From contig DAIDKM010000001.1 in the NCBI GenBank assembly GCA_027450045.1, forward strand, positions 58,610-122,609: a DNA stretch of 64,000 bases. Direction: 5' to 3'. This DNA comes from Paludibacter sp. (lineage in GTDB: Bacteria > Bacteroidota > Bacteroidia > Bacteroidales > Paludibacteraceae). The translations under genes were made by a program, and so were the position numbers. A model generated the notes under the pieces. That model saw only the letters and a program-made list of their open reading frames with translations. It did not search any database and was not told the origin of the DNA. Position 1 is the first letter of the stretch. Each line of letters opens with the position of its first letter. Positions 8,703 through 17,396 of this stretch are shown here, piece after piece.

Positions 8703-9050
8703 TTAGACGCGTTTTTCTTTGATGCGAGCCTTTTTACCAGTTAAGGCGCGTAGATAATATAATTTTGCCCTACGTACTTTTCCGACTTTATTCACGCTAA
8801 TACTTTCAATAAAAGGTGAATCCATAGGGAAAATACGTTCAACGCCAATATTATCAGACATTTTTCGAACAGTAAAACGTTTTTTATCGCCATGTCCGGA
8901 AATTTTTATAACAACCCCTTTGTACTGTTGAATACGTTCTTTGTTTCCTTCAATAATGCGATAAGCTACCGTAATTGTGTCGCCACTTTTAAATGCAGGA
9001 AGAGTGCGTTCAATCGCAAATGCTTGTTCTGCAACTTTAAGTAAATCCAT
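8703..9050 (-). CDS. rplS: 50S ribosomal protein L19
   Basis: Structural protein of the large subunit near the 30S-50S interface. Residues 20-110 show the family pattern: [13 protein letters not shown], the [10 protein letters not shown] strand, the [22 protein letters not shown] segment and [11 protein letters not shown]. Length (115) is standard. It is monocistronic here, with its own promoter about 80 bases upstream and a strong hairpin just after the stop; rpsP, rimM and trmD, which accompany it in many other phyla, are absent. Confidence 0.97.
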   Translation of the reverse strand: MDLLKVAEQAFAIERTLPAFKSGDTITVAYRIIEGNKERIQQYKGVVIKISGHGDKKRFTVRKMSDNIGVERIFPMDSPFIESISVNKVGKVRRAKLYYLRALTGKKARIKEKRV

Positions 9051-9132
9051 TCTATTTCAATTATTTAATTAAGAATTAGTCGCAACATAACAGTTCTCTC
9101 TTTACTGCCAGCGATTGCGCCTTAATGAGCCG

Positions 9133-9140
9133 CAAAGATA
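9133..9140 (-). promoter_or_regulatory. -7 promoter element for rplS
   Basis: The minus strand reads TATCTTTG (TAnnTTTG). It implies a leader of roughly 75 bases before the rplS ATG, long enough for a regulatory structure, though I see no strong hairpin in it. Confidence 0.55.
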
Positions 9141-9198
9141 CAATTTATTTTCTGAATTATAAGACAGATTTTGAATTAAAAATGGCTCTTTGAGGCAT

Positions 9199-10041
9199 TT
9201 ATTCTAAAGAATCAGGAACTTTGTAATGTGAACGAGTATGGGATATATGTTTATCTTTTAGTAAAAGCTCGTCTTTGAATTTCAATCCTGTCTTAGTTAC
9301 CAAATATGCTGAAAAGTTTTCATCAGGAATGGCTGTTGACCCATTATTTCCGGACGACAAGTGATTAAAAATGATCATTTTATTTTTTTGATCATATTGA
9401 AGGGTCAGAGTATAACGTGATGTGTAAGGAATGATAACTCGAGATAAAATTGATTCGTTGGTATGAAATAGGGGATCACCCAAACGAATTTGGTTATTTT
9501 CAAAAGAGAGGACATCAATTATTTTGAAGTTACGATTTTCAGAGTATCGCGACCAACCAAGTAATAAATATACAATCTTTTTTTGATATTTATAAGGTAT
9601 TGCACTATAATAGAGTGCTCCATACCAATTGTTGGGTGAAATTTCTTCTTGTTCCTGTGGCAAATAAACTGTCTTAGGTTGCTTTAATCTAAACACGACG
9701 TTATCCTGTTTTCGTTGAATAAAGCATACAAAATGATAATTACCTGATTGTGCAATGTAATTCCATGAATAGATTCGCAATGCACGATCCGTCGAATAAA
9801 CTTTTCCGACATATTGCAGCGAATCAAATGGATAATCAAACGATGCAGGTTGCGAAAATGTTCGGGTAAATTCTTTGCAGATAGAATCATTGATGACCTG
9901 ACGATGCGCGTCATTTTTTGCTCTATAAAGCCGATTGAACAGGCTATGTAATAAAACTTCCGACTGATTTATCGGAACTATTTGTGCATGGGTAAACCAA
10001 CCTATGCTCAACAACAAAAATATGGAATGAACCCGACGCAT
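9199..10041 (-). CDS. Secreted hypothetical protein
   Basis: Unrecognised 280-residue protein with a clear signal peptide (MRRVHSIFLLLSIGWFTHAQ, cleavage about residue 20). The mature part starts with a helical segment (residues 25-65), then a mostly beta region with conserved-looking aromatic clusters (WYGALYYSAIPY near 140; YLLLGWSR near 160). The YLLLGW and NRNFKIIDVL segments resemble conserved secreted proteins of unknown role in Bacteroidota, but I cannot name a family. It lies 40 bases after yebC on the same strand and may be co-transcribed. No catalytic motif or lipobox is visible. Confidence 0.7.
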   Translation of the reverse strand: MRRVHSIFLLLSIGWFTHAQIVPINQSEVLLHSLFNRLYRAKNDAHRQVINDSICKEFTRTFSQPASFDYPFDSLQYVGKVYSTDRALRIYSWNYIAQSGNYHFVCFIQRKQDNVVFRLKQPKTVYLPQEQEEISPNNWYGALYYSAIPYKYQKKIVYLLLGWSRYSENRNFKIIDVLSFENNQIRLGDPLFHTNESILSRVIIPYTSRYTLTLQYDQKNKMIIFNHLSSGNNGSTAIPDENFSAYLVTKTGLKFKDELLLKDKHISHTRSHYKVPDSLE

Positions 10042-10081
10042 AAAAATTAGACACTTTTCTCGTGAAATGAGCGAAGTGACA

Positions 10082-10798
10082 TTACAATTCTTTCATATTA
10101 TGAAATACATTCTGAACATCTTCGTCTTCTTCCAGCCGGTCGATGAGCTTCATGACTTGCGCCTGTTGTTCTTCATTCAGCTCTTTAGTTTCATTTGGAA
10201 TACGTTCAAATTCAGCGCTTAAAATTTCAAATCCATTTTCTTCCAGCCATTTCTGAATTCGGTTGAAGGATTCAAATTCACCATATAACAGTAGATTTTC
10301 ATCTTCTTCAAAAATTTCATCTACACCATAATCAATTAATTCCAGCTCCAAGTCTTCTAAATTTACGCCTTCTTTCGTAGCAATACGAAAAACACTTTTT
10401 CGATCAAATAAAAAAGATAAACTGCCGGTAATGCCCAATGAACCGCCTAATTTATTGAAATGGCTACGCACATTGGCAACCGTACGTGTAGGGTTGTCGG
10501 TGGCGGTTTCAACAACAATAGCGATGCCATGAGGAGCATAGCCTTCGTAAATCATCTCTTTGTAATCAGCCTCGTCTTTTGTTGTCGCTTTTTTTATAGC
10601 ACGATCAACGTTTTCTTTGGGCATGTTTTCTGCCTTGGCATTTTGAATCAATGCCCGTAATCGAGGATTATTGTTTGGGTCCGGGCCTCCAGATTTGACT
10701 GCTATGGATATTTCTTTTCCTAACTTGGTAAACACGCGGGCCATATTTCCCCAACGTTTCATTTTGCGTGCTTTTCGATATTCAAATGCTCTTCCCAT
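10082..10798 (-). CDS. YebC/PmpR family protein (TACO1 family)
   Basis: Cytoplasmic protein of the YebC/TACO1 family, originally annotated as a transcriptional regulator and more recently tied to translation of proline-rich stretches. The start MGRAFEYRKARKMKRWGNMARVF is the conserved N-terminus; the family core KENVDRAIKKA lies near 80-92, EGYAPHGIAIVVE near 104-116 and TDNPTRTVANVR near 118-129. Length (238) is standard. It is followed by the secreted unknown on the same strand. Confidence 0.93.
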   Translation of the reverse strand: MGRAFEYRKARKMKRWGNMARVFTKLGKEISIAVKSGGPDPNNNPRLRALIQNAKAENMPKENVDRAIKKATTKDEADYKEMIYEGYAPHGIAIVVETATDNPTRTVANVRSHFNKLGGSLGITGSLSFLFDRKSVFRIATKEGVNLEDLELELIDYGVDEIFEEDENLLLYGEFESFNRIQKWLEENGFEILSAEFERIPNETKELNEEQQAQVMKLIDRLEEDEDVQNVFHNMKEL

Positions 10799-10908
10799 AT
10801 TAATAACACAATTATAATAAAATACTCATTATATGTTTTGATTGTTCGTATTCTGAATGATTTTTTTCTATGATGTCCGCCTTCTTGTTGTTTAGTATTG
10901 AAGACCTA

Positions 10909-11814
10909 TTATTTCGTAGAATGACTGATTTCGCTTTGTTTCTTAGTCGGTGTTTTTGTAATGGAGGGTAGGCTTGGGCCACTTAAATTTATATTCCAAC
11001 TTACTTTGAGTCCAACAGAGTATAATTTGACTTGATCTACAAAATTAGAAGAAGGAAGTCCTGCATATTGAAAATAATTAAACATCAATGGTGTTGAAGT
11101 GTAAGTGCGACGCATGTTGTTCAATCCAAGGTCTCCATAGAGACTGAAAGTGAGGAAGCTGCTTTTTTTGCGTTTTACCAAATATCCTAGTTCAAAAGAT
11201 GCCATGTAGGTGCTTTTGAATGGTGTTGTTCCATGAATTCCAGTTAAATTGTTCGATGTAAAGCCCAACCATGGAATATTCGACATGGTGGCATTTAAAT
11301 CAGGATAATACCCCGTTGTAGTAACGCTTCCTGATGTAACACGGTATGTTGAACCAAGCGGAAAAGATATTTTAACACCACCGGCGGCATAGAGCGCATT
11401 GCCGGTTGGTAAGTAATAACGATAATGAATCATCAAAGGGATAGACATTTGATATACTTCGTCTAATTCTTTGACTCCATTTAATTTAAAATTTAAATTA
11501 TAGGGAAATCCATCGCTGTCAACGGTCGGATTAGTAAATGTATAATTATTTGGGAAAGCAGCAAAAGTGGTGTAGTTAGTAAATGAAATTCCGGTAGAAA
11601 TTCCCCAATGTTGAGTCTTAAAATAAGCCACTCCTAATCCTAATCCCATACCAGGGCCGTCTGATCGAGTACCTGCGGAATTTGCATAGCTTAATGTATT
11701 GACTCCTAAAGATGCGGAACCATTTAATTCAAAGCCTTTAAAATAGGATCCATTTTGCGCAAACATCGCAATGGATAAACCTAAAAATACCCATACAAGG
11801 AGCAATTTTTTCAT
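10909..11814 (-). CDS. Outer-membrane beta-barrel protein (porin-like)
   Basis: A 301-residue protein with a signal peptide (MKKLLLVWVFLGLSIAMFAQ) followed by alternating amphipathic strands typical of small outer-membrane barrels of Bacteroidota (for example GMGLGLGVAYFKTQHWGIS, then IHYRYYLPTGN). The C-terminal 25 residues are Lys/Ser/Thr-rich and follow the last predicted strand (VGLKVSWNINL), so they probably hang in the periplasm. It lies between yebC and a small lipoprotein on the same strand with about 100-base gaps. Ligand unknown. Confidence 0.7.
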   Translation of the reverse strand: MKKLLLVWVFLGLSIAMFAQNGSYFKGFELNGSASLGVNTLSYANSAGTRSDGPGMGLGLGVAYFKTQHWGISTGISFTNYTTFAAFPNNYTFTNPTVDSDGFPYNLNFKLNGVKELDEVYQMSIPLMIHYRYYLPTGNALYAAGGVKISFPLGSTYRVTSGSVTTTGYYPDLNATMSNIPWLGFTSNNLTGIHGTTPFKSTYMASFELGYLVKRKKSSFLTFSLYGDLGLNNMRRTYTSTPLMFNYFQYAGLPSSNFVDQVKLYSVGLKVSWNINLSGPSLPSITKTPTKKQSEISHSTK

Positions 11815-11938
11815 TATAAAGAAGAGAATAAAGTGTGTGCGAATGAATTCTATAGTTATTGGTAAAATCGAACAGTCGGCAGAAGATAGAATACGACGTT
11901 GATTGTTGAAACAGGTGCTTTAATGAACTTGATGAATA

Positions 11939-12292
11939 TTAATAAGGAGCCGTGTGAAGAGAAAGCGTGTCAGATGATAATTGCGTCCCATTTTGTGTAG
12001 TAACAATTACAAAATATGAACCATTAAGTCCTTTTTCCTGAGTATAATATTGATTGGTTGCACCTGAAATGGCTTGGTTATTTAAATGCCATTGATATGC
12101 TGTATAAGTGTTTGCACTGTTGTTACACACAAGCATGCGACCACTCCAACGCACTGAAATCGTAGGTTTGTAGATAGCTGTTGATGGAGATAAAACAGCA
12201 CTTGTTCCTTCGGAAACAGTCCCTGCTGGATTGCATGAATATGCTAACGATGTGATTATCAATGATGCAAATAACAAACGGATATATTTCAT
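11939..12292 (-). CDS. Small lipoprotein with Ig-like domain
   Basis: Predicted lipoprotein of 117 residues from the ATG at 12292. The ORF track starts at 12334, but a minus-strand TAnnTTTG element covers 12324-12331 and the internal start gives a clean signal peptide ending in a lipobox (SLAYSC, Cys20). The mature part contains one short immunoglobulin-like beta sandwich (AYQWHLNNQAISGATN... YFVIVTTQNG), similar to the PKD/Ig-like modules that occur as repeats in secreted Bacteroidota proteins, here as a single copy. No partner can be inferred from position between dnaX and the barrel gene. Confidence 0.65.
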   Translation of the reverse strand: MKYIRLLFASLIITSLAYSCNPAGTVSEGTSAVLSPSTAIYKPTISVRWSGRMLVCNNSANTYTAYQWHLNNQAISGATNQYYTQEKGLNGSYFVIVTTQNGTQLSSDTLSLHTAPY

Positions 12293-12323
12293 ATGGAATG
12301 AAGAGGTTATGTTAAGTTGACTG

Positions 12324-12331
12324 CAAATGTA
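12324..12331 (-). promoter_or_regulatory. -7 promoter element for the small lipoprotein
   Basis: The minus strand reads TACATTTG (TAnnTTTG), 32 bases before the ATG at 12292; it overlaps the longer start in the ORF track and so argues against it. Confidence 0.5.
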
Positions 12332-12401
12332 CACAAATTATTCCAATTGATGCGCGCAAAAAGCATTTGCTCCTGCCAGCAAAGGATTCGCTGGAGTTGG
12401 T

Positions 12402-14138
12402 TTAATCAATTTCGAGTTTAAATTCTTTCCGCAAATATCCTAAAGCGCTGTTTTTTTCTGCTAACCAGGCATATCGGTCTTGTGATGTAAAAAGAGCATT
12501 TTTTTGATCTGTTTCATCAACTTCCACTTCAAATGTAAGATAATCATTGCGAAGTTGTTCTACTAAGTAGATTTTCAAGTCATCTTGCACTTCAGCAAAC
12601 GATTTTTTTTGCAAGGGTTGATCAAACACAATGCGTATGACATCTCCATTCATCAAATTTGGCAACCTATTGATCATGAAATTCTTAGCATGTACTTTCT
12701 CTGGAATTTTTTCATCGGCAAATGTTCTCCATGCTTGATGCAGAGCTTCTTCGGTAAACGATTCGTGTTGCTTTGCTTTATATTTTGGAGCTGCATTGTC
12801 GGAAACTTGAGAAGGCAAGGCCGCAGCCGTCGAATGAATGGAGATAGAAGGTGGTATGGCAGGGGATTGTTTTGAAGTCTCAGTTGGTGGAGTAGGGGAC
12901 GGCGTTTTAGGTTTCAATGATTGGGAAGAAGGTAGAGGAGTATTTTGAATTCCGTTATTCGACACGGTACTCGGATTACTTCCCATTATACTGATCTTTT
13001 CAATTGGTCTAGGTTCAATATCTTCAACTAATTGCTCTTTTTTTTTATCATTCCATTGGCAAAGCCGGATCAGTAGCAGCTCAGTTAATAAACGTTTATT
13101 ACGACTGGTTCTAAAATTCATGTCACACTCGTTTGAAAGTGACAAGGCGTAATATAAAAATTCAGTACTGCATTGCTGGGCTTGATTGACGTAAAGATCT
13201 TTGATAGTGTTTGCCATTTCGAGCAGTTGAACTGTCGCAGCATCTTTACACATAAGTAAATCGCGAAAATAACTGCTTATCCCTGTTACGAAGTTCTGAG
13301 CATCAAATCCTTTGTTTAGAATTTCATTAAACAATAACAAAGAATCAGCAGCCTGATTGTTTAAGAAACTATTCGTTAATCGAAAATAATAATCATAGTC
13401 CAAAACGTTCAAGTTTTCAATCACTGCTTGATATGTGATTTTATCGCCACAGTAGCTTACCACTTGATCGAAAATCGAAAGAGCATCGCGCATTCCGCCA
13501 TCTGCTTTTTGAGCAATGACATTTAATGCTTCAGGTTCAGCGTCAATACCTTCGTTGATAGCAATCTGCATCAGATGCTCCACAATATCATTAATGCCAA
13601 TTCGCACAAAATCATATATTTGGCAACGAGATAAAATAGTGGGGATGATTTTATGTTTTTCAGTTGTGGCAAGTATAAAAATAGCATGAGCAGGCGGTTC
13701 TTCCAGTGTCTTTAGAAAAGCATTAAAAGCCGATTGCGAAAGCATGTGTACTTCATCGATGATATAAACACTATAATGTCCAATTTGTGGCGGGATGCGG
13801 ACTTGTTCCACTAAAGAACGAATATCGTCAACAGAATTATTCGACGCGGCATCTAATTCATGAATATTATAGGAACGTTGTTCATTGAATGTGCGACAGG
13901 ACTCACACTCGTTGCATGCTTCAAAATCAGATGTAAGATGCTCGCAATTAATAGTTTTTGCAAAAATGCGCGCACAAGATGTTTTTCCTACGCCACGAGG
14001 TCCGCAAAACAAGTAAGCATGGGCTAAATGGTTTGTTCTAACAGCGTTTTTCAAAGTGGCTGTCAAAGCAGCTTGTCCAACTACAGAGGCAAAGGTAGCC
14101 GGACGATATTTTCGTGCTGAAACAATGAAATTATTCAT
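12402..14138 (-). CDS. dnaX: DNA polymerase III subunit gamma/tau
   Basis: ATPase of the clamp loader, which places the sliding clamp on primed DNA and organises the replicase. From the ATG at 14138 (MNNFIVSARKYRP; the ORF track adds 12 residues) Walker A GPRGVGKTS lies at 46-54, the zinc cysteines at 64, 75, 78 and 81, DEVH at 128-131 and the SRC motif near 180. Domain III ends about residue 360, followed by a Pro/Ser/Thr-rich linker and a tau-type C-terminal domain. An A9 run encodes Lys365-367 at that boundary; either shifted frame stops within five codons, giving a form of about 370 residues (see findings). A minus-strand TATATTTG lies 84 bases upstream. Confidence 0.95.
   Translation of the reverse strand: MNNFIVSARKYRPATFASVVGQAALTATLKNAVRTNHLAHAYLFCGPRGVGKTSCARIFAKTINCEHLTSDFEACNECESCRTFNEQRSYNIHELDAASNNSVDDIRSLVEQVRIPPQIGHYSVYIIDEVHMLSQSAFNAFLKTLEEPPAHAIFILATTEKHKIIPTILSRCQIYDFVRIGINDIVEHLMQIAINEGIDAEPEALNVIAQKADGGMRDALSIFDQVVSYCGDKITYQAVIENLNVLDYDYYFRLTNSFLNNQAADSLLLFNEILNKGFDAQNFVTGISSYFRDLLMCKDAATVQLLEMANTIKDLYVNQAQQCSTEFLYYALSLSNECDMNFRTSRNKRLLTELLLIRLCQWNDKKKEQLVEDIEPRPIEKISIMGSNPSTVSNNGIQNTPLPSSQSLKPKTPSPTPPTETSKQSPAIPPSISIHSTAAALPSQVSDNAAPKYKAKQHESFTEEALHQAWRTFADEKIPEKVHAKNFMINRLPNLMNGDVIRIVFDQPLQKKSFAEVQDDLKIYLVEQLRNDYLTFEVEVDETDQKNALFTSQDRYAWLAEKNSALGYLRKEFKLEID
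13038..13046 (-). promoter_or_regulatory. Candidate slippage/frameshift site (A9) in dnaX
   Basis: On the coding strand nine A encode Lys365-Lys367 directly after the last conserved segment of domain III. The -1 (or +1 A) reading continues K R A I S and stops at TGA; the opposite shift reads K S N and stops at TAG. Position and outcome match the known gamma-forming sites of dnaX in Escherichia coli (ribosomal frameshift) and Thermus thermophilus (transcriptional slippage on A9). Confidence 0.5.
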
Positions 14139-14221
14139 ACTATTTTTGGACAAAGATTCATAAGTATTCATCAATCATAAAAGTGACTAACTAAAAGAAT
14201 CGCTTTTTTGATTGTACGAAG

Positions 14222-14229
14222 CAAATATA
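14222..14229 (-). promoter_or_regulatory. -7 promoter element for dnaX
   Basis: The minus strand reads TATATTTG (TAnnTTTG), 84 bases before the dnaX ATG at 14138. Confidence 0.5.
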
Positions 14230-14303
14230 AGAAAGATTATTGAGGTGACACATAAACGCAAGGCAAACTTATGCTTGTTTTTTTCAAGCAATAGACTTCT
14301 CTG

Positions 14304-14351
14304 AAAAGTAAAAAGCCATTTACAACATTTTGTAAATGGCTTTTTACTTTT
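14304..14351 (-). terminator. Perfect 22-bp hairpin terminator after tRNA-Asn
   Basis: Bases 14304-14325 are exactly complementary to 14330-14351 with a four-base loop. On the minus strand the hairpin begins two bases after the tRNA discriminator base and its descending arm contains T5 and T4 runs. The symmetrical A/T flanks would also allow termination of rightward transcripts. Confidence 0.75.
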
Positions 14352-14352
14352 G

Positions 14353-14426
14353 CTCTTCAGGTAGGACTTGAACCTACGACCCCCTGATTAACAGTCAGGT
14401 GCTCTAACCGACTGAGCTACTGAAGA
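14353..14426 (-). tRNA. tRNA-Asn (anticodon GTT)
   Basis: A 74-base cloverleaf on the minus strand. The acceptor stem TCTTCAG/CTGAAGA pairs fully, the D-arm begins GCTCAGTCGGTTAGAGC, the anticodon arm is CTGACTGTTAATCAG with anticodon GTT, and the T-arm is GTAGG-TTCAAGT-CCTAC. The discriminator base is G and the following bases are CAA, so CCA is not encoded and must be added. A TAnnTTTG element lies about 100 bases upstream and a 22-bp hairpin begins almost immediately after the 3' end. Confidence 0.96.
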
Positions 14427-14523
14427 AGATAATATAAAAATATTTTTGAATACTTTATGTCATGTTTCTGAACCGTTGTTCTGAAACCTTTTATTGATTG
14501 ACGATTTGTTCTCAAAAGCGTTG

Positions 14524-14531
14524 CAAAGGTA
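14524..14531 (-). promoter_or_regulatory. -7 promoter element for tRNA-Asn
   Basis: The minus strand reads TACCTTTG (TAnnTTTG), about 98 bases before the mature tRNA end, which implies a 5' leader of some 85 bases to be removed by RNase P. Confidence 0.5.
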
Positions 14532-14644
14532 AATCTTTCCTTTGATTCCTGCAAGCGTTTTGCTTGATTTTTTGCTAAAAAAGATCGTCGTTTTCTAATT
14601 TGTTGACTGTAAATTATCAAGACAACGTTGATTAAATGGAGCTT

Positions 14645-15211
14645 TTAAGAAACAGGGACAATAGCTCCCTTTTCCGTGATGATTTGCTGCATGATTACAT
14701 CCCATGGCTCAATGGGCACTTCGTCGATGAGTTGACAATGAAATGCCACAGCTATCGTGGTAAGAACATGATTGGATAAAAATTGGTCATAAAATCCTTT
14801 ACCTCTTCCTAGTCGATTGCCGTTGCGGTCGAATGCTAATCCCGGGATAATTGCCAGATCGATTGCTCCATTATAAGGTTCTCCAATGGGTTCTCCAATA
14901 CCTAAAACACCTTGTTTCAAATCATCTTTACCTGTAAAACGGCGGATTTCTAGCGTGTTACCTATTATTACAGGTAATAACCATGTTTTTTCGAACAAAT
15001 GATTTAGAATAAATGTGTGAGTTTGTACTTCGTCAGGCATTGACCAATAGCATAACACATTGTGTGCTTTTTGAAACACATCTTGTTGTGCTAAGGTTTG
15101 AAAAATGCGTTGGGAGAATTCGTCTCTTTCTTCGAGTGAAAGTTGCTTTTTTCGTTCTTTAATTAGTTGGCGTATTGTTTTTTTACGCTCAATGAGAGAT
15201 GTACCATTCAT
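14645..15211 (-). CDS. 5-formyltetrahydrofolate cyclo-ligase
   Basis: ATP-dependent enzyme (MTHFS family) that converts 5-formyl-THF to 5,10-methenyl-THF, returning a storage or inhibitory folate to the one-carbon pool. The basic N-terminus RKKTIRQLIKERKKQLS, the LLPVI strand, the GIGEPIGEPYN segment and the nucleotide-binding GRGKGFYDQFL near residues 135-145 identify the family. I prefer the ATG at 15211 (MNGTSLIERKK); the ORF track adds eight residues. Either start overlaps the end of fcl, so it is coupled to the sugar-nucleotide operon, a link with no obvious metabolic reason. Confidence 0.9.
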   Translation of the reverse strand: MNGTSLIERKKTIRQLIKERKKQLSLEERDEFSQRIFQTLAQQDVFQKAHNVLCYWSMPDEVQTHTFILNHLFEKTWLLPVIIGNTLEIRRFTGKDDLKQGVLGIGEPIGEPYNGAIDLAIIPGLAFDRNGNRLGRGKGFYDQFLSNHVLTTIAVAFHCQLIDEVPIEPWDVIMQQIITEKGAIVPVS

Positions 15212-16274
15212 ACAATTTTTTGACTCCTTCTTCAATGTGGATGGAATGTTTCCAGCCTAATTGGTTTAATTTTGATGGATCGGTCAATTTGCGGAGAGTG
15301 CCATCGGGTTTGTCAATATTGAACTGCAATTTACCTTTAAAGCCAACGGCTTGTTGAATGGTTTCTGCCAATTGCTTGATAGAAAGTTCTTCTCCGGTTC
15401 CAATGTTAATATGGCAGTTTCGAACTTCTTTTTGATTTCCTTTCAAATCGTCAAAATTGACTTTTTCCATGATAAAGACACACGCGTCAGCCATCTCTTC
15501 ACTCCACAGAAACTCACGCAATGGGGTGCCGCTTCCCCAGATTTCAACTTCCACGTTATGAATGTTTTTAATCGAGATGCCGAACGATTGCAACTGTTCG
15601 AGAATTGCTTGTTCAGAAGCATTTCCGTCAATTGATCGGATGGGACGCTTGGATAAGTCAGAACGAATAGCTTTCCAATCATTATTTTCCAAACATTTAC
15701 CGAGATAAATTTTACGAATTAATGCAGGAAGCACATGGGAGGAAAGAAGATCAAAATTATCATTCGGTCCGTATAAATTTGTGGGCATTACCGCGATAAA
15801 ATTGGTTCCATATTGGAGATTGTAACTTTCGCACATTTTCAAACCGGCAATTTTGGCAATGGCATACGGTTCATTGGTGTATTCTAAAGGACCTGTGAGC
15901 AATTCTTGTTCATTCATAGGTTGTTGTGCATCACGCGGGTAAATGCATGTGCTGCCCAAGAACAACAGTTTTTTCACTCCATGCACATAGGCTTGATGAA
16001 TGACATTGTTTTGAATTGTCAGGTTGTCGTAAATAAATTCTCCACGATAAGTGTTGTTGGCTACAATTCCCCCCACTTTTGCGGCTGCCAAGAAAACATA
16101 ATCAGGCTTCTCACATGCAAAAAAATCACTTACTGCCTGTTGATTGCGCAAATCCAATTCGAATGAACTTCGAGTCACAAAATGGGTGTACCCTTTCGAT
16201 TGTAAATTGTGCAAGATGGCAGAACCCACCAACCCATTGTGACCGGCAACAAAAATTTTAGCGTCTTTATTCAT
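15189..16274 (-). CDS. fcl: GDP-L-fucose synthase
   Basis: NADPH-dependent epimerase/reductase that makes GDP-L-fucose from the product of Gmd. It is a short-chain dehydrogenase of the extended type: the nucleotide-binding GHNGLVGS lies at residues 11-18, the STCIYP segment at 108-113 and the catalytic Tyr137/Lys141 pair in YAIAK. It is about 40 residues longer than the Escherichia coli enzyme because of an insertion at roughly 194-241 (from LENNDW to NIHNVEV) before the conserved WGSGTPLREF. gmd lies 38 bases upstream and the folate gene overlaps downstream. GDP-fucose feeds surface polysaccharide or protein O-glycans in this phylum. Confidence 0.94.
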   Translation of the reverse strand: MNKDAKIFVAGHNGLVGSAILHNLQSKGYTHFVTRSSFELDLRNQQAVSDFFACEKPDYVFLAAAKVGGIVANNTYRGEFIYDNLTIQNNVIHQAYVHGVKKLLFLGSTCIYPRDAQQPMNEQELLTGPLEYTNEPYAIAKIAGLKMCESYNLQYGTNFIAVMPTNLYGPNDNFDLLSSHVLPALIRKIYLGKCLENNDWKAIRSDLSKRPIRSIDGNASEQAILEQLQSFGISIKNIHNVEVEIWGSGTPLREFLWSEEMADACVFIMEKVNFDDLKGNQKEVRNCHINIGTGEELSIKQLAETIQQAVGFKGKLQFNIDKPDGTLRKLTDPSKLNQLGWKHSIHIEEGVKKLYEWYISH

Positions 16275-16312
16275 GACAGTGATTGTTTGATCAAGATATT
16301 AAAAACAGTTGA

Positions 16313-17392
16313 TTACCATTTAATACGTGATTGGTTGATTTTTTCCACATATTCATAGTCAAATCGAGCCATTCGAGCCACTAATTCCTTGAAAGGTGTT
16401 TGTGTTGGATTCCAACCTAAGAGTTTTTTTGCTTTTGCAGGATTTCCCAAAAGTTGTTCTACTTCGGTAGGCCTAAAATATTTTGGATCTACTTCAACTA
16501 TGATTTTACCTGTTTTCTTGCAAATTCCTTTTTCATCAACGCCCTTGCCTTCCCAAACTAATTCGATGCCAATTTCGGCAAACGCTAAAGTACAGAACTC
16601 GCGAACTGTGTGCATTTCACCTGTAGCGATGACAAAATCTTCAGGTGTTGAGTGTTGCAAAATTAACCACATACATTCCACATAATCTCTGGCATACCCC
16701 CAGTCACGTTGCGAGTCAAGACTACCCAAATACAACTTTTGTTGATAGCCTCTGGAGATACGGGCTGCCGCTAAAGTGATTTTGCGAGTAACAAACGTTT
16801 CTCCTCGTCGTTCTGATTCATGGTTGAACAAAATGCCATTCACAGCAAACATGTTATAGGCTTCGCGATAATTTTTTGTAATCCAAAAGCCATACATTTT
16901 TGCCACAGCGTAAGGCGAACGTGGGTAGAAAGGCGTTGTTTCCGTTTGTGGAACTTCTTGCACTTTACCGAATAATTCGGATGTGGAAGCCTGATAAATG
17001 CGGGTAATTTTCTCAAGTCCGCAAATACGAACAGCCTCCAATAAGCGTAATGTTCCGACGCCATCGGTTTCTGCAGTGTACTCAGGCACCTCAAACGAAA
17101 CTTTAACATGCGATTGAGCTGCTAAGTTGTAAATTTCGTCGGGACGAATTTCTTGCATCAACCGTATTAAGTTGGACGAATCGGTCATATCACCATAATG
17201 CAACTGAATCTTCCTGTTTTTGTGCATGTCTTCAATTAAATCGTCAATATATAAATGTTCTATTTTCTGTGTGTTGAAAACAGAACTACGACGAATGATA
17301 CCATGAACTTGATAACCTTTGTCTAATAAAAATTCAGCCAAATAAGAGCCATCTTGACCATTGATGCCGGTAATGAGTGCAATTTTTTCCAT
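16313..17392 (-). CDS. gmd: GDP-mannose 4,6-dehydratase
   Basis: Converts GDP-D-mannose to GDP-4-keto-6-deoxymannose, the committed step to GDP-fucose. The NADP-binding GINGQDGSY lies at residues 9-17, the catalytic STSE with Thr137 and Glu139 at 136-139 ([12 protein letters not shown]), and Tyr161/Lys165 in YAVAK. The [15 protein letters not shown] segment that binds the nucleotide sugar is intact. Length (359) is normal. It sits four bases after the phosphohexose mutase gene and directly before fcl, so the three genes form a nucleotide-sugar operon. Confidence 0.96.
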   Translation of the reverse strand: MEKIALITGINGQDGSYLAEFLLDKGYQVHGIIRRSSVFNTQKIEHLYIDDLIEDMHKNRKIQLHYGDMTDSSNLIRLMQEIRPDEIYNLAAQSHVKVSFEVPEYTAETDGVGTLRLLEAVRICGLEKITRIYQASTSELFGKVQEVPQTETTPFYPRSPYAVAKMYGFWITKNYREAYNMFAVNGILFNHESERRGETFVTRKITLAAARISRGYQQKLYLGSLDSQRDWGYARDYVECMWLILQHSTPEDFVIATGEMHTVREFCTLAFAEIGIELVWEGKGVDEKGICKKTGKIIVEVDPKYFRPTEVEQLLGNPAKAKKLLGWNPTQTPFKELVARMARFDYEYVEKINQSRIKW

Positions 17393-17396
17393 GAGA

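Noticed and set aside
12366-12400. Imperfect hairpin after dnaX
   Set aside because: CTCC/GGAG and CAGC/GCTG pair only with a three-base bulge and no proper T-tract follows, so I do not call a terminator.
14417-14620. 67-residue ORF on the minus strand
   Set aside because: It covers the tRNA-Asn 5' end and the tRNA promoter element, and its sequence is basic AT-driven read-through without family features.
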